This document shows positions 7,923-15,356 of a stretch of DNA of 64,000 nucleotides, piece by piece. The DNA lies in the NCBI RefSeq assembly GCF_900107925.1, contig NZ_FNUJ01000010.1, forward strand, positions 1-64,000, read 5' to 3'. Each line of letters begins with the position of its first letter. Position 1 is the first letter of the stretch. The notes beneath the pieces were generated by a model. It saw only the letters and a list, made by a program, of their open reading frames with translations. It was not told the DNA's origin and ran no database searches. A program made the position numbers and the translations under genes. The DNA comes from Amycolatopsis pretoriensis (GTDB lineage: Bacteria; Actinomycetota; Actinomycetes; Mycobacteriales; Pseudonocardiaceae).

Positions 7923-9008
7923 ATGCGTTTCCCGGGTATTCGTGGCTTTGGCGTGCTCGCGGCCGTGGCGGTGGCGGGCAGCCTGCTCTCCGCTCCGGCG
8001 GCCACCGCCGAGACCGCTCCGGCCTGCCCGATCACCGGCCAGATGGTCGCCGCCGGCAACTACTGGGTGACCAACGGGACGAATCTCGACGCCCCGGACT
8101 GGCAGAACGCGACGTTCCACGTCGGCAACCTGGCGCTGGTCCGGACCACCGGCCAGTCGAACCACAAGACGCTGCCGTGGGCGCAGGCCAACGGGTACCA
8201 GCTGCCGGCCGACCCGAAGCGGCCGTTCTTCCCGGACAACCAGGCGGCCGGCGAGGCGTACCTGGACCTGTACACGTACTTCCACCCGGAGATCTCGCTG
8301 GACTCGATCCGGACGCGCATCAAGGACGAAGTGGCTTCCGTGCAGGCCGGTCACCGGGACTACTGGAACTACGTGGACGCGCTGAACATGGCGATGCCGT
8401 CGTTCGCGCGGATGAGCGTGATCGACCATGATCCGTCCTACCTGGACGCGATGGACAAGCTGTACCGGACGTCGGAACGCAAGCTGTACAACGAGTTCAC
8501 CGGTCTCTGGTACCGCGACGAGCGGTTCAAGGGTTCAGGGGTGTTCTGGTCCCGCGGCAACGGCTGGGCCCTGGCGGCGCTGACGAAGGTGCTGCAGGTG
8601 CTGCCGACGGACGACCCGCGCCGGCCGGAGTACCTGCGGGTGTTCAAGAAGATGGCGTTCTCGTTGTCCTTGCTGCAGCGGCGTGACGGCTTCTGGAACT
8701 CCGACCTGCTGAACCCGTGGGACCACGGCGGCCCGGAGACGAGCGGCACGGCGTTCTTCACGTACGGCATCGGCTGGGGCATCAGCGCGGGCATCCTCGA
8801 TGCGTCCCGCTACCGCCCGGTGGTGGACAAGGCGTGGACGGCGTTGTCGACGAAGTCGTTGCAGGCCAACGGGTTGGTGGGTTACGTCCAGCCGGTGGGC
8901 GACCGCCCGGCGACGGCGAAGGCCACGGAAACGTCGGCGTTCGGCGTGGGCGCGTTCCTGCTGGCGGGCCAGGAAGTGGCCAAGCTGCAGGGCTGCTCGG
9001 CGGAGTAG
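7923..9008 (+). CDS. Secreted GH105-type unsaturated glycuronyl/rhamnogalacturonyl hydrolase
   Basis: 361 residues with a Sec signal peptide cleaved near TATAE (residues 27-31), from an ATG seven bases after a strong GAGGAGGA (7908-7915). The mature protein is an (alpha/alpha)6 barrel of the GH88/GH105 group: YWNYVDALNMAMPSFARM around residue 148 carries the expected catalytic aspartate (D152), and FWSRGNGWALAAL (208-220) is the family hallmark. These enzymes remove the unsaturated uronate left by pectin lyases, releasing rhamnose, or arabinose-decorated fragments upstream. That fits its position next to an AraFGH-like importer. Exact substrate is inferred. Confidence 0.85.
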   Translation: MRFPGIRGFGVLAAVAVAGSLLSAPAATAETAPACPITGQMVAAGNYWVTNGTNLDAPDWQNATFHVGNLALVRTTGQSNHKTLPWAQANGYQLPADPKRPFFPDNQAAGEAYLDLYTYFHPEISLDSIRTRIKDEVASVQAGHRDYWNYVDALNMAMPSFARMSVIDHDPSYLDAMDKLYRTSERKLYNEFTGLWYRDERFKGSGVFWSRGNGWALAALTKVLQVLPTDDPRRPEYLRVFKKMAFSLSLLQRRDGFWNSDLLNPWDHGGPETSGTAFFTYGIGWGISAGILDASRYRPVVDKAWTALSTKSLQANGLVGYVQPVGDRPATAKATETSAFGVGAFLLAGQEVAKLQGCSAE

Positions 9009-9011
9009 GGC

Positions 9012-10322
9012 CTACTTCAGGCAGTCCCCCGGATCGCCGCGGGTCAGGGCCGGGTCGTCCTGGGGGAACGTCTTCGCCGCGCCCGGCCCCGAGGTCCGGT
9101 GCTCGAAGCGGACCGTCACCCGGCCGTGGCCCGCGCCCTGCACCCAGCCCGTGCCGAACTCCGCGTGCACGACGTCGTCGCCCTGTCGCCACTCCGACGG
9201 CGGGGCGGCGACCGGTGCCGGCGCCGCCACCACCGTCGACGTCGAAGGCACCGAAGGCGCCGCCAGGGTGAACAGTGCGTCCTGGTGCGGTACCGACAAC
9301 CCGCTGTACGCCACTCCCGCCAAGCGGACCCCGCCGAACTCCGCCGGGTCGAGCAGCAGCCGCTCCGCCACCGCCGAGAGCTCCGCCAGGTCGTCGGTCG
9401 GGGCCGAAATCGTCTCCGAGCGGGTCACCGTGTGCATGTCCGTGTGGCGCAGCTTGATCACCACCGTACGGGCCACCCGCTCGGCCTTGACCAGCCTCCT
9501 GTGCGCCCCCACCGCGATCCGGCGGACCTCGGCGCGCAACGACGCCAGGTCGATGATGTCCGTGTCGAACGTCGTCTCCGCGCTGACCTGCTTCGTCTCG
9601 CCGCGGTCGGCCACCGGGCGGTCGTCGAAGCCCGTCGCCAGGCGGCGCAAGTCCCGGCCGACCACGCCGCCCAGCGTCGCCACCGCGTCCTGTTCGGACA
9701 GCGCCGCCAGCTGTCCGAGCGTCTGGACGCCGATGAACCGCAGCTTCCCCTCCGCCACCGGGCCGATCCCCCACAGCGCGCGCACCGGCAGCGGCGCCAG
9801 GAACTCCCGTTCGGTGCCCTGCGGCACCACCAGGAGCCCATCGGGCTTGGCCTCGTCGGACGCGATCTTGGCGATCTGCTTGCCGTTGCCCGCACCGATC
9901 GACGCCACCAGCCCGGTCTCGGCACGGATCCGCGCCCGCAGGGAAGCACAGAACTCGCTCACGGTTTCGAACGAAGCTCCGAGCAGCGAAGGCGGCTCGG
10001 CGAAGGCCTCGTCCAGGGAGATCTTCTCCAGCAGCGGCGCCACCGACGTGACGACGCCGAAGACCTCCTGGCTGAGCCGCTCGTACACGCGGAACCGCGG
10101 TGGCACGATCACGCCGTTCGCCGGGAGCAGCCGCCGCGCCTGGGCCATCGGCATCGCCGACTTGATGCCGAACGCGCGCGACTCGTAGCTCGCGCCCGCG
10201 ACGACGCCGCGGGGTCCGGTGCCGCCGACGAGCACCGGGCGTCCGGCCAGCGTCGGGCGGGTGAGCTGCTCGGCCGACGCGTAGAAGGCGTCCAGGTCGA
10301 GGTGGATCACCCAGCGGGCCAC
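9012..10322 (-). CDS. dinB: Y-family DNA polymerase IV with C-terminal Tudor-like extension
   Basis: 436 residues. Translesion polymerase: HLDLDAFYASAEQ at the N-terminus holds the first catalytic aspartate, KISLDEAF the second acidic pair, and a helix-hairpin-helix segment (LWGIGPVAEGKLRFIGVQTLGQLA) and little-finger domain follow. An unusual tail (GDDVVHAEFGTGWVQGAGHGRVTVRFE) after an Ala/Pro linker looks like the Tudor-like beta-barrel seen at the C-terminus of UvrD helicases. I see no obvious C-terminal beta-clamp motif. It is the last gene of a leftward operon behind a winged-helix regulator and a membrane protein; its start lies one base from the regulator's stop codon. Confidence 0.92.
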   Translation of the reverse strand: MARWVIHLDLDAFYASAEQLTRPTLAGRPVLVGGTGPRGVVAGASYESRAFGIKSAMPMAQARRLLPANGVIVPPRFRVYERLSQEVFGVVTSVAPLLEKISLDEAFAEPPSLLGASFETVSEFCASLRARIRAETGLVASIGAGNGKQIAKIASDEAKPDGLLVVPQGTEREFLAPLPVRALWGIGPVAEGKLRFIGVQTLGQLAALSEQDAVATLGGVVGRDLRRLATGFDDRPVADRGETKQVSAETTFDTDIIDLASLRAEVRRIAVGAHRRLVKAERVARTVVIKLRHTDMHTVTRSETISAPTDDLAELSAVAERLLLDPAEFGGVRLAGVAYSGLSVPHQDALFTLAAPSVPSTSTVVAAPAPVAAPPSEWRQGDDVVHAEFGTGWVQGAGHGRVTVRFEHRTSGPGAAKTFPQDDPALTRGDPGDCLK

Positions 10323-10323
10323 G

Positions 10324-10635
10324 TCAGTCCCCGCCGGTGGCGTCCAGCAGCTGGTGCAACGCCTTCGTGTAGCTCTCGAACGCCGCGCGCCCGGCCGCGG
10401 TCAGGCGGACGAGCGTGACCGGCGTGCGGTGCTCGTAGGCCTTGGTGATTTCGACGTACTCGGCGTCCTCGAGCTTGCGCAGGTGCGTCGAAAGGTTGCC
10501 GGCCGTCATGTCGAGGAGCTGCTGCAGCCGCGGGAAGGTGATCTGGTCGCCGGCGTGCAGGCCGGCGAGCGCGACCGTGACGCGCAGCCGCGCCTGGGCG
10601 TGGATGACCGGGTCGAGCTGCGGCAGCTCGCTCAT
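10324..10635 (-). CDS. Small winged-helix transcriptional regulator (HTH_27/MarR-like)
   Basis: 103 residues. The segment ITFPRLQQLLDMTAGNLSTHLRKLEDAEYVEI is a winged helix with a recognition helix TAGNLSTHLRKL; the rest is a short dimerisation helix pair (LTAAGRAAFESYTKALHQLL). Such short regulators usually pair with a membrane protein gene and repress their own operon. Here it overlaps the end of the 10632 membrane protein gene by four bases and immediately precedes dinB. It is the obvious candidate to bind the dyads at 11288 and 11366. Confidence 0.85.
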   Translation of the reverse strand: MSELPQLDPVIHAQARLRVTVALAGLHAGDQITFPRLQQLLDMTAGNLSTHLRKLEDAEYVEITKAYEHRTPVTLVRLTAAGRAAFESYTKALHQLLDATGGD

Positions 10636-11249
10636 CGCGGCTTCTTCTCACGCACGAAGTAGACGATCGCGGCGAGCAGGAACCCGCCGCCACCGCAGAC
10701 CGCCAGCACCAGGAAGTCGGCCGGGAACCCGACCAGCACGCTCAGCGCCGAGCACACGATCATCCACGCGCCGAGGCCGTACATCAGCTTGTCCTGCCAG
10801 AGCATGCCGCCCGCGAGGTACATGACCCCGGTGACCAGCAGCCAGGTGCCCGACCACAGCAGCGACACCTGGTCGGAGGTCAGCGTGCCGAAGTTCGTGA
10901 TCCGGATGTCGACGACGGCCAGCCCGATCGAGACGAGCGCCCAGCTGTAGCCGTACATCGCGCCGGCGGTCTTCGACGGGCCGCGGATGCCCCGCCCGGC
11001 CCGGGCGCTGACGAACGCCGTGTAGGCCATCGCGCCGAGGAACAGCACGGTGACGAGCACGCCGCCGACCCAGCCCGGGATGCTTTCGGTCTGCGTCGCG
11101 AAGTAGGTGAAGCCCCAGCCGACGATCCAGGCGAGGGCCCAGGCGGCGAGCATCCGCGCCGGGCCCCCGCCCAGTTCCCGGCGGTTGCGCCGGGACTGCT
11201 GGGCGATCAGGTTCAGCGACTCCTCCGCCGACATCGGCTCGTCGTCCAC
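10632..11249 (-). CDS. Membrane protein, likely partner of the winged-helix regulator
   Basis: About 205 residues from the GTG at 11249; an in-frame ATG at 11234 (MSAEESLNLIAQQ) is an alternative and the choice is uncertain. Four to six hydrophobic segments, e.g. MLAAWALAWIVGWGFTYF, WVGGVLVTVLFLGAMAYTA, LLWSGTWLLVTGVMYLAGG and FLVLAVCGGGGFLLAAIVYF. It resembles integral membrane proteins commonly encoded just upstream of small HTH regulators in actinobacteria; the molecular function is unknown. First gene of the operon ending in dinB. Confidence 0.75.
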   Translation of the reverse strand: MDDEPMSAEESLNLIAQQSRRNRRELGGGPARMLAAWALAWIVGWGFTYFATQTESIPGWVGGVLVTVLFLGAMAYTAFVSARAGRGIRGPSKTAGAMYGYSWALVSIGLAVVDIRITNFGTLTSDQVSLLWSGTWLLVTGVMYLAGGMLWQDKLMYGLGAWMIVCSALSVLVGFPADFLVLAVCGGGGFLLAAIVYFVREKKPR

Positions 11250-11287
11250 CCGTCCCGCCCTTCGTCCGCGCAGACCCCTCAGTACTT

Positions 11288-11376
11288 GAACCTTGTTCTG
11301 GTTAGCCCGGCGCGCCCCGCTCGGAAACGGAGGCTCGGAACCAAGTGGTGCGCCGGGCGACGGCAGAACAAGGTTC
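11288..11376 (-). promoter_or_regulatory. Twin inverted dyads GAAC-N3-GTTC upstream of the membrane protein/regulator/dinB operon
   Basis: The 13-base sequence GAACCTTGTTCTG (11288-11300) recurs perfectly inverted as CAGAACAAGGTTC (11364-11376). Each copy is itself a dyad, GAAC-CTT-GTTC and GAAC-AAG-GTTC, with centres 78 bases apart. GC-rich arms just inside (GCCCGGCGC and GCGCCGGGC) extend the inverted symmetry. The pair sits in the 150-base leader of the 11249 gene. A looping or dual-operator arrangement for the small regulator at 10324 is the natural reading. It differs from the actinobacterial LexA box, which needs a four-base spacer. Confidence 0.6.
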
Positions 11377-11399
11377 ACCGCACGGAGGTTAACAAGCAC

Positions 11400-12131
11400 T
11401 TACAGCCGCGCCGTGTCCAGCCGGAACCGGCGCACCACCACGAGCGCCGGCACGACCAGCCAGCCCGCCAGCACGAGCACCGCGAAACCCATTCCGCCCG
11501 CGTGCGCCAGGGGTTCGGTTCCGAGCCGGCCGAGCCAGTACGTCGGGAAGAAGTGGGCCAGCGTCGCCATCCAGTCCGGGAGGACGTAGAGCGGGATCCA
11601 CAGGCCGCCGAGCATGCCGAGCGGCATCATCAGCGCGCCGGTGACCGCGCCGACCGTGTCGCCCTTGCCGAACAGGCCGATGGCCAGCCCCAGCACCGCG
11701 AACGGCAGCACGCCGACCCACAGCGACACCAGCACCAGGCCCCACTGCGCGGCCGTCATCTCCACGCCGAGCGCCAGCCCGGCGAGGAACACCACGAGCA
11801 GCACCGGCAGCGCGACCGCCATCGCGGAGATGACCTTGACGACGAGGTAGCCGGGGCCGCGCATCGGGGTCAGGCGCAGCTGCCGCTGCCAGCCGTCGGT
11901 GCGTTCCTGTGCCACCCGGGTGCCGGTGAACAGCGCGCCGCCGCCGGCGCCGTACGCGGCGAGGTTGATCATCGTCTGGACGTTCGCCGCCAGGCCGTTC
12001 GGCGCGATCAGCTTGCCGAAGATCGAGCCGAACAGCACGAACATCGCGACCGGCATGCCGATGGTGAAGATGGTGAACTGGGGACTGCGGACGATCCGCT
12101 TGATCTCCAGGCTCAGGTACGTCGTGTTCAC
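11400..12131 (-). CDS. ABC-2 type transporter permease
   Basis: 243 residues from a GTG that overlaps the ATPase stop (GTGA). Six predicted membrane helices, beginning with a cytoplasmic segment EIKRIVRSPQFTIFTIGMPV, with the ABC-2 core LGLAIGLFGKGDTVGAVTGALMMPLGMLGGLWIPL near residues 155-190 followed by the exporter-type segment LAHFFPTYWLGRLG. Together with the 12128 ATPase it forms a small exporter of the daunorubicin-resistance type; the exported substrate is unknown. Confidence 0.88.
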   Translation of the reverse strand: MNTTYLSLEIKRIVRSPQFTIFTIGMPVAMFVLFGSIFGKLIAPNGLAANVQTMINLAAYGAGGGALFTGTRVAQERTDGWQRQLRLTPMRGPGYLVVKVISAMAVALPVLLVVFLAGLALGVEMTAAQWGLVLVSLWVGVLPFAVLGLAIGLFGKGDTVGAVTGALMMPLGMLGGLWIPLYVLPDWMATLAHFFPTYWLGRLGTEPLAHAGGMGFAVLVLAGWLVVPALVVVRRFRLDTARL

Positions 12132-13027
12132 GCGGCAGCCTCCTCGGCGGTCAGCGCCAGGAAGGCCTCTTCGAGGCCGAGCGCGGTGATTTCGATGTCG
12201 GCCGCCTGCGGGAACTCCGCCAGCAGCGCGCGGACGGCGGCGTCGGAGTCGGCGCAGGCCAGCTCGGCGCGGCCGGCGCGCAGCTGGACGCTCGTGACGC
12301 CGGCGAGCCGCGCCAGGTCGGTTTCGGTGGCGCCCGGGACGGCGGCCTTGAGCACCCGCCCGGACACCGCGGCGCGGACCTCGGCGACCGGCCCGTCGGC
12401 GACGACGACGCCGTGGCGCATCAGCACGACGCGGTCGGCGTAGTCCTCGGCCTCGGCCAGGTAGTGCGTCGCGAACAGCACAGTCCGGCCGCCGGCGGCG
12501 TACTCGCGGATGGCCGCCCAGAACGCGCGCCGGCCGTCGACGTCCATCGCGGCGGTGGGCTCGTCGAGCACGAGCAGCTTCGGGTCGCCGGCCAGCGCGA
12601 GGGCGAACCGGACGCGCTGGCGTTCGCCACCGGACAGCTTGCCGCAGCGGCGTTTCACGAGGTTCTCCAGGCCCGCGCGGGCGATGACCTCGCTCGCCGG
12701 CAGCGGGTTCGCGTGCGTCGAGACGACCAGGTCGACGATCTCGCCGACCGTGACGTCGCCCAGCAGCGCGCCGTTCTGCATCATGGCGCCGACGAGCCCC
12801 CGGTCGACGGCCTCGCGCGGGCTGCCACCTTCGACGGTGACGGCTCCCGCGTCCGGCTTGGTGAGCCCGAGCAGCATGTCGACGGTGGTCGACTTGCCCG
12901 CGCCGTTCGGCCCGAGCAGCGCGACGACCTCCCCGCGGGCGACTTCGACGGACACCCCGTCGACGGCTGTGACGCTGCCGAACCGTTTGGTCAGGCCCCG
13001 CAGCTCGAACGCCGGTCCCCCAGTCAT
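12128..13027 (-). CDS. ABC exporter ATP-binding protein (DrrA/CcmA type)
   Basis: 299 residues, start at the ATG 13027 preceded by GGGAGGG. Walker A LLGPNGAGKSTTVDMLLG, Q-loop MMQNGALLGDVTV, signature LSGGERQRVRFALAL, Walker B LLVLDEPTAAMDVDGRR, H-loop ATHYLAEAE. The C-terminal ~80 residues are the extra domain found in DrrA-like exporters. It pairs with the permease it overlaps. Two palindromic sites lie between its promoter region and start (13046-13087), so expression is probably repressed until an inducer appears. Confidence 0.9.
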   Translation of the reverse strand: MTGGPAFELRGLTKRFGSVTAVDGVSVEVARGEVVALLGPNGAGKSTTVDMLLGLTKPDAGAVTVEGGSPREAVDRGLVGAMMQNGALLGDVTVGEIVDLVVSTHANPLPASEVIARAGLENLVKRRCGKLSGGERQRVRFALALAGDPKLLVLDEPTAAMDVDGRRAFWAAIREYAAGGRTVLFATHYLAEAEDYADRVVLMRHGVVVADGPVAEVRAAVSGRVLKAAVPGATETDLARLAGVTSVQLRAGRAELACADSDAAVRALLAEFPQAADIEITALGLEEAFLALTAEEAAA

Positions 13028-13045
13028 GGCGTCCCTCCCTTCTCG

Positions 13046-13087
13046 ACTTTGAAACGCAAACTCGACCTGCACTTTGTAACACAAAGT
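13046..13087 (-). promoter_or_regulatory. Two related palindromic operators upstream of the ABC-2 exporter
   Basis: ACTTTGTAACACAAAGT (13071-13087) is a perfect 7-base dyad with a 3-base spacer. ACTTTGAAACGCAAACT (13046-13062), 25 bases away, is the same sequence with four changes. Such ACTTTG...CAAAGT sites fit binding by a small winged-helix repressor; the regulator at 10324 is the nearest candidate, but an unlinked one is possible. Confidence 0.6.
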
Positions 13088-13128
13088 CCACGTAGGTTCA
13101 AAGCCCCCGGTGTGGGAAAGCATGAAAA

Positions 13129-13161
13129 ACGGGGTGCCGGGCACTGGGCCCGACACCCCGT
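13129..13161 (-). terminator. Intrinsic terminator of the alpha/beta hydrolase gene
   Basis: On the minus strand ACGGGGTG pairs with CACCCCGT around a GC-rich inner stem, followed directly by TTTTT. It lies 20 bases beyond the stop of the 13181 gene and separates it from the exporter promoter. Confidence 0.85.
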
Positions 13162-13180
13162 CAACAAGGGTTTTCGCAGG

Positions 13181-14767
13181 TCAGCCGGCGAACCGCCCGG
13201 ACACGAGACCCTGCGTGGCCGTGGCGTCCGCCTTGGCCGCGGTCGGCGCCGGGGGCGTCGGCTGCGGCAGCGGGGCGCACTCGACGTCGGCCGTGCGGCC
13301 CGGCTTGCGGGCGGGTAGCGCACCCGTCGCCAGGTAGTCGGCGATCTTGTTGTCGACGCACGCGTTGCCGCGCGGGGTGATCGCGTGGCTGGTGCCGCCC
13401 GGCTCCGCGATCAGCGACGCGCCAGGGAAGCGGCTGCGGACCTCGAGGCTGCCCGGGAACGGGGTCGCCGCGTCGAGCGTCTCGTCGATCATCAGGACGC
13501 TCTGGACGCCCTTGCCGTCGACCTTGGTCGGCTTGCCTGCCTTCGCGGGCCAGTACAGGCACGGCGCGTTGAACCACGCGTTCTGCCAGGTGAAGTACGG
13601 CGCCTTGGCGAAGGTCTGCCAGTTGTCGCGCTTCCACTGGTTCCAACTGGTCGGCCACTGGACGTCGGTGCACTGGACGGCGAGGTAGACCGCGTAGCCG
13701 TTGTCGTCGCCACGGCCGCCGAAGGACTCGAACAGCGACTTCCAGTTCTGCCAGTCGCCCTGGTTGACGAACCGGGACAGCGCGTCACCCAGCAGTGTCC
13801 ACCGCAGTTGGTAGTAACTGGCCTGCTGGATGACGTCGAGGATCTCGTCCGGGCCGATCACGCCGCCCGCGGGGTTGAAGGTCGTCTTGAGCAGCTGCTC
13901 GTTGACCACGCGCTGCACGGCGGCCTGGGTCTTGCCGAGGTGGTAGACGTCGTCGTGCTGGGCGACCCAGCCGAACCAGATGAGGATGTTCTTGTCGAAG
14001 GCGACGTCCTGGTTGAGGTTGTCGCCGTACCAGACCCCGCGCGGGTCGACGGTCGAATCGAGCACCATCCGGCGGACGTTCTTCGGGAAGAGCGTGCCGT
14101 AGACCTGGCCGAGGTAGGTGCCGTAGGAGTAGCCGTAGAAGTTCAGCTGCTTCGCCCCGAGCGCCTGGCGGATGGAGTCCATGTCCTTGACCGTGTCGGT
14201 CGTCTTCATGTTCTCCAGCAGGGCCTTCGGGTTGTTCTTCGCGCAGGCCTCGGCGTAGCCCTTCGAGCGGGCGAGCCAGGTCTTCTCCAGCTGCGGCGTG
14301 ACCGGCGCGTACACCGGCCGGTTGTAGTCCATGTAGTTCGGGTCGCAGCTCAGCGCGGGCTTGCTCGAGCCGACCCCGCGCGGGTCGAAGCCGATCCAGT
14401 CGTAGGCGTCCCCGGCGTGGTTGGGCACGCGCGGCCCGCGGGTGGCCAGCAGCAGGCCGGAACCGCCGGGGCCACCGGGGTTGGTCAGCATGACGCCTTG
14501 GTACTGCGCGTCCGGGACCTTGTGCTTGACGCGGTCGACGGCGAGCTGGATCTTGTCGCCGTGCGGCTTCGAGTAGTCGAGCGGCACGTCCAGGAACCCG
14601 CATTCGGCCCCGGCGGCGACGAGCGTGGGATCGGTGCACGGCCCCCAGGCGATGGTCCCGGCGGCCTGCGGTGCGGCGGGTGCGGGCGCGGCGGTCGCGG
14701 CCGGCGCGCTCACGAGCGCGGACGCCACCGCGGCGGCGGAGACCGCGGCGATTACGGCACGTCTCAC
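13181..14767 (-). CDS. Secreted alpha/beta hydrolase, tripeptidyl aminopeptidase-like (SlpD/SlpE type)
   Basis: 528 residues with a signal peptide ending at TAAPAP (about residue 28). The alpha/beta hydrolase core has the oxyanion strand NPGGPGGSG (96-104), IGFDPRGVGSS (125-135), the nucleophile elbow YGYSYGTYLG (Ser214), an acid loop LMIDETLDAATP and the histidine in PGGTSHAI, then a TAP-like C-terminal domain with a conserved Cys pair. Streptomyces relatives cleave tripeptides or act as mycelium-associated proteases. Monocistronic, with its own terminator at 13129. Confidence 0.9.
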   Translation of the reverse strand: MRRAVIAAVSAAAVASALVSAPAATAAPAPAAPQAAGTIAWGPCTDPTLVAAGAECGFLDVPLDYSKPHGDKIQLAVDRVKHKVPDAQYQGVMLTNPGGPGGSGLLLATRGPRVPNHAGDAYDWIGFDPRGVGSSKPALSCDPNYMDYNRPVYAPVTPQLEKTWLARSKGYAEACAKNNPKALLENMKTTDTVKDMDSIRQALGAKQLNFYGYSYGTYLGQVYGTLFPKNVRRMVLDSTVDPRGVWYGDNLNQDVAFDKNILIWFGWVAQHDDVYHLGKTQAAVQRVVNEQLLKTTFNPAGGVIGPDEILDVIQQASYYQLRWTLLGDALSRFVNQGDWQNWKSLFESFGGRGDDNGYAVYLAVQCTDVQWPTSWNQWKRDNWQTFAKAPYFTWQNAWFNAPCLYWPAKAGKPTKVDGKGVQSVLMIDETLDAATPFPGSLEVRSRFPGASLIAEPGGTSHAITPRGNACVDNKIADYLATGALPARKPGRTADVECAPLPQPTPPAPTAAKADATATQGLVSGRFAG

Positions 14768-14931
14768 TGTTTTCTCCCTTTCCCCTGCGACTTCGGGCGG
14801 GAGAACCCTAGACCCGCTCCCGGGCCCGGGGGCAGGGCAAACGGGGTCGGGATCGGGAATGCCCTACGAAAGGCGGAAACCGGTCATCGAGGGCACGCGC
14901 CCGTCCGAAGTGGACTGTGCGGCGGACCGCT

Positions 14932-15321
14932 TCAGCCGTGCCGCTGGACGAAGGCTTCAATCAGCTGCTGCCGCTCCGCCGTCGTCGCCCGCTCCAGCTC
15001 CACCGTGTCGCCGTCGATCGTCACCTTGATCTTGTGCTTGCCCGCTTGGCGGCCCAGCCACTCCTTCAGCGTCTCCACCAGGCCCGGGAACACGCCGCCC
15101 GCCGCGCTGAACGCCACCAGCAGCGAGCCCACCGTCACCGGGTCCGCCGCCCTCGCGCCCTCCGGTGCCTCGGCCGGCAGCGCGCGCAGGTCGACGTCCA
15201 GCTCGCCCAGCTCGGCGCGCAACCGGCGGGCGAGGCGGTCGAGCTCCTCCTCGTCCGCCTCGTCGTCCGCTTCGAGCCGCACCAGGGCCCGCCGGGTGTC
15301 CGGTTCGGTCATGCGCGCCAT
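14932..15321 (-). CDS. Small protein resembling effector-associated constant component EACC1
   Basis: 129 residues from the ATG 15321, which has GGGGAG six bases upstream; an internal ATG at 15312 lacks a ribosome site. An acidic N-terminal helix (EADDEADEEELDRLARRLRA) and a strand (LDVDLRAL) precede a hydrophobic helix (VTVGSLLVAFSAAGGVFPGL), a Trp-containing helix (LKEWLG) and a C-terminal beta strand pair KIKVTIDGDTVELERAT. That order matches my recollection of the EACC1 family that accompanies NTPase- and caspase-type conflict proteins in actinobacteria. No typical partner is adjacent: the upstream neighbour is the aminotransferase fusion 35 bases away. Function unknown; the family call is tentative. 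Confidence 0.55.
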   Translation of the reverse strand: MARMTEPDTRRALVRLEADDEADEEELDRLARRLRAELGELDVDLRALPAEAPEGARAADPVTVGSLLVAFSAAGGVFPGLVETLKEWLGRQAGKHKIKVTIDGDTVELERATTAERQQLIEAFVQRHG

Positions 15322-15356
15322 GGTGCGCTCCCCGGCGATCGTCGGCAAGGCCCCGA

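Noticed and set aside
11288..11298. LexA box upstream of the dinB operon
   Set aside because: The half-sites GAAC and GTTC are separated by three bases, not the four required by the actinobacterial LexA consensus.
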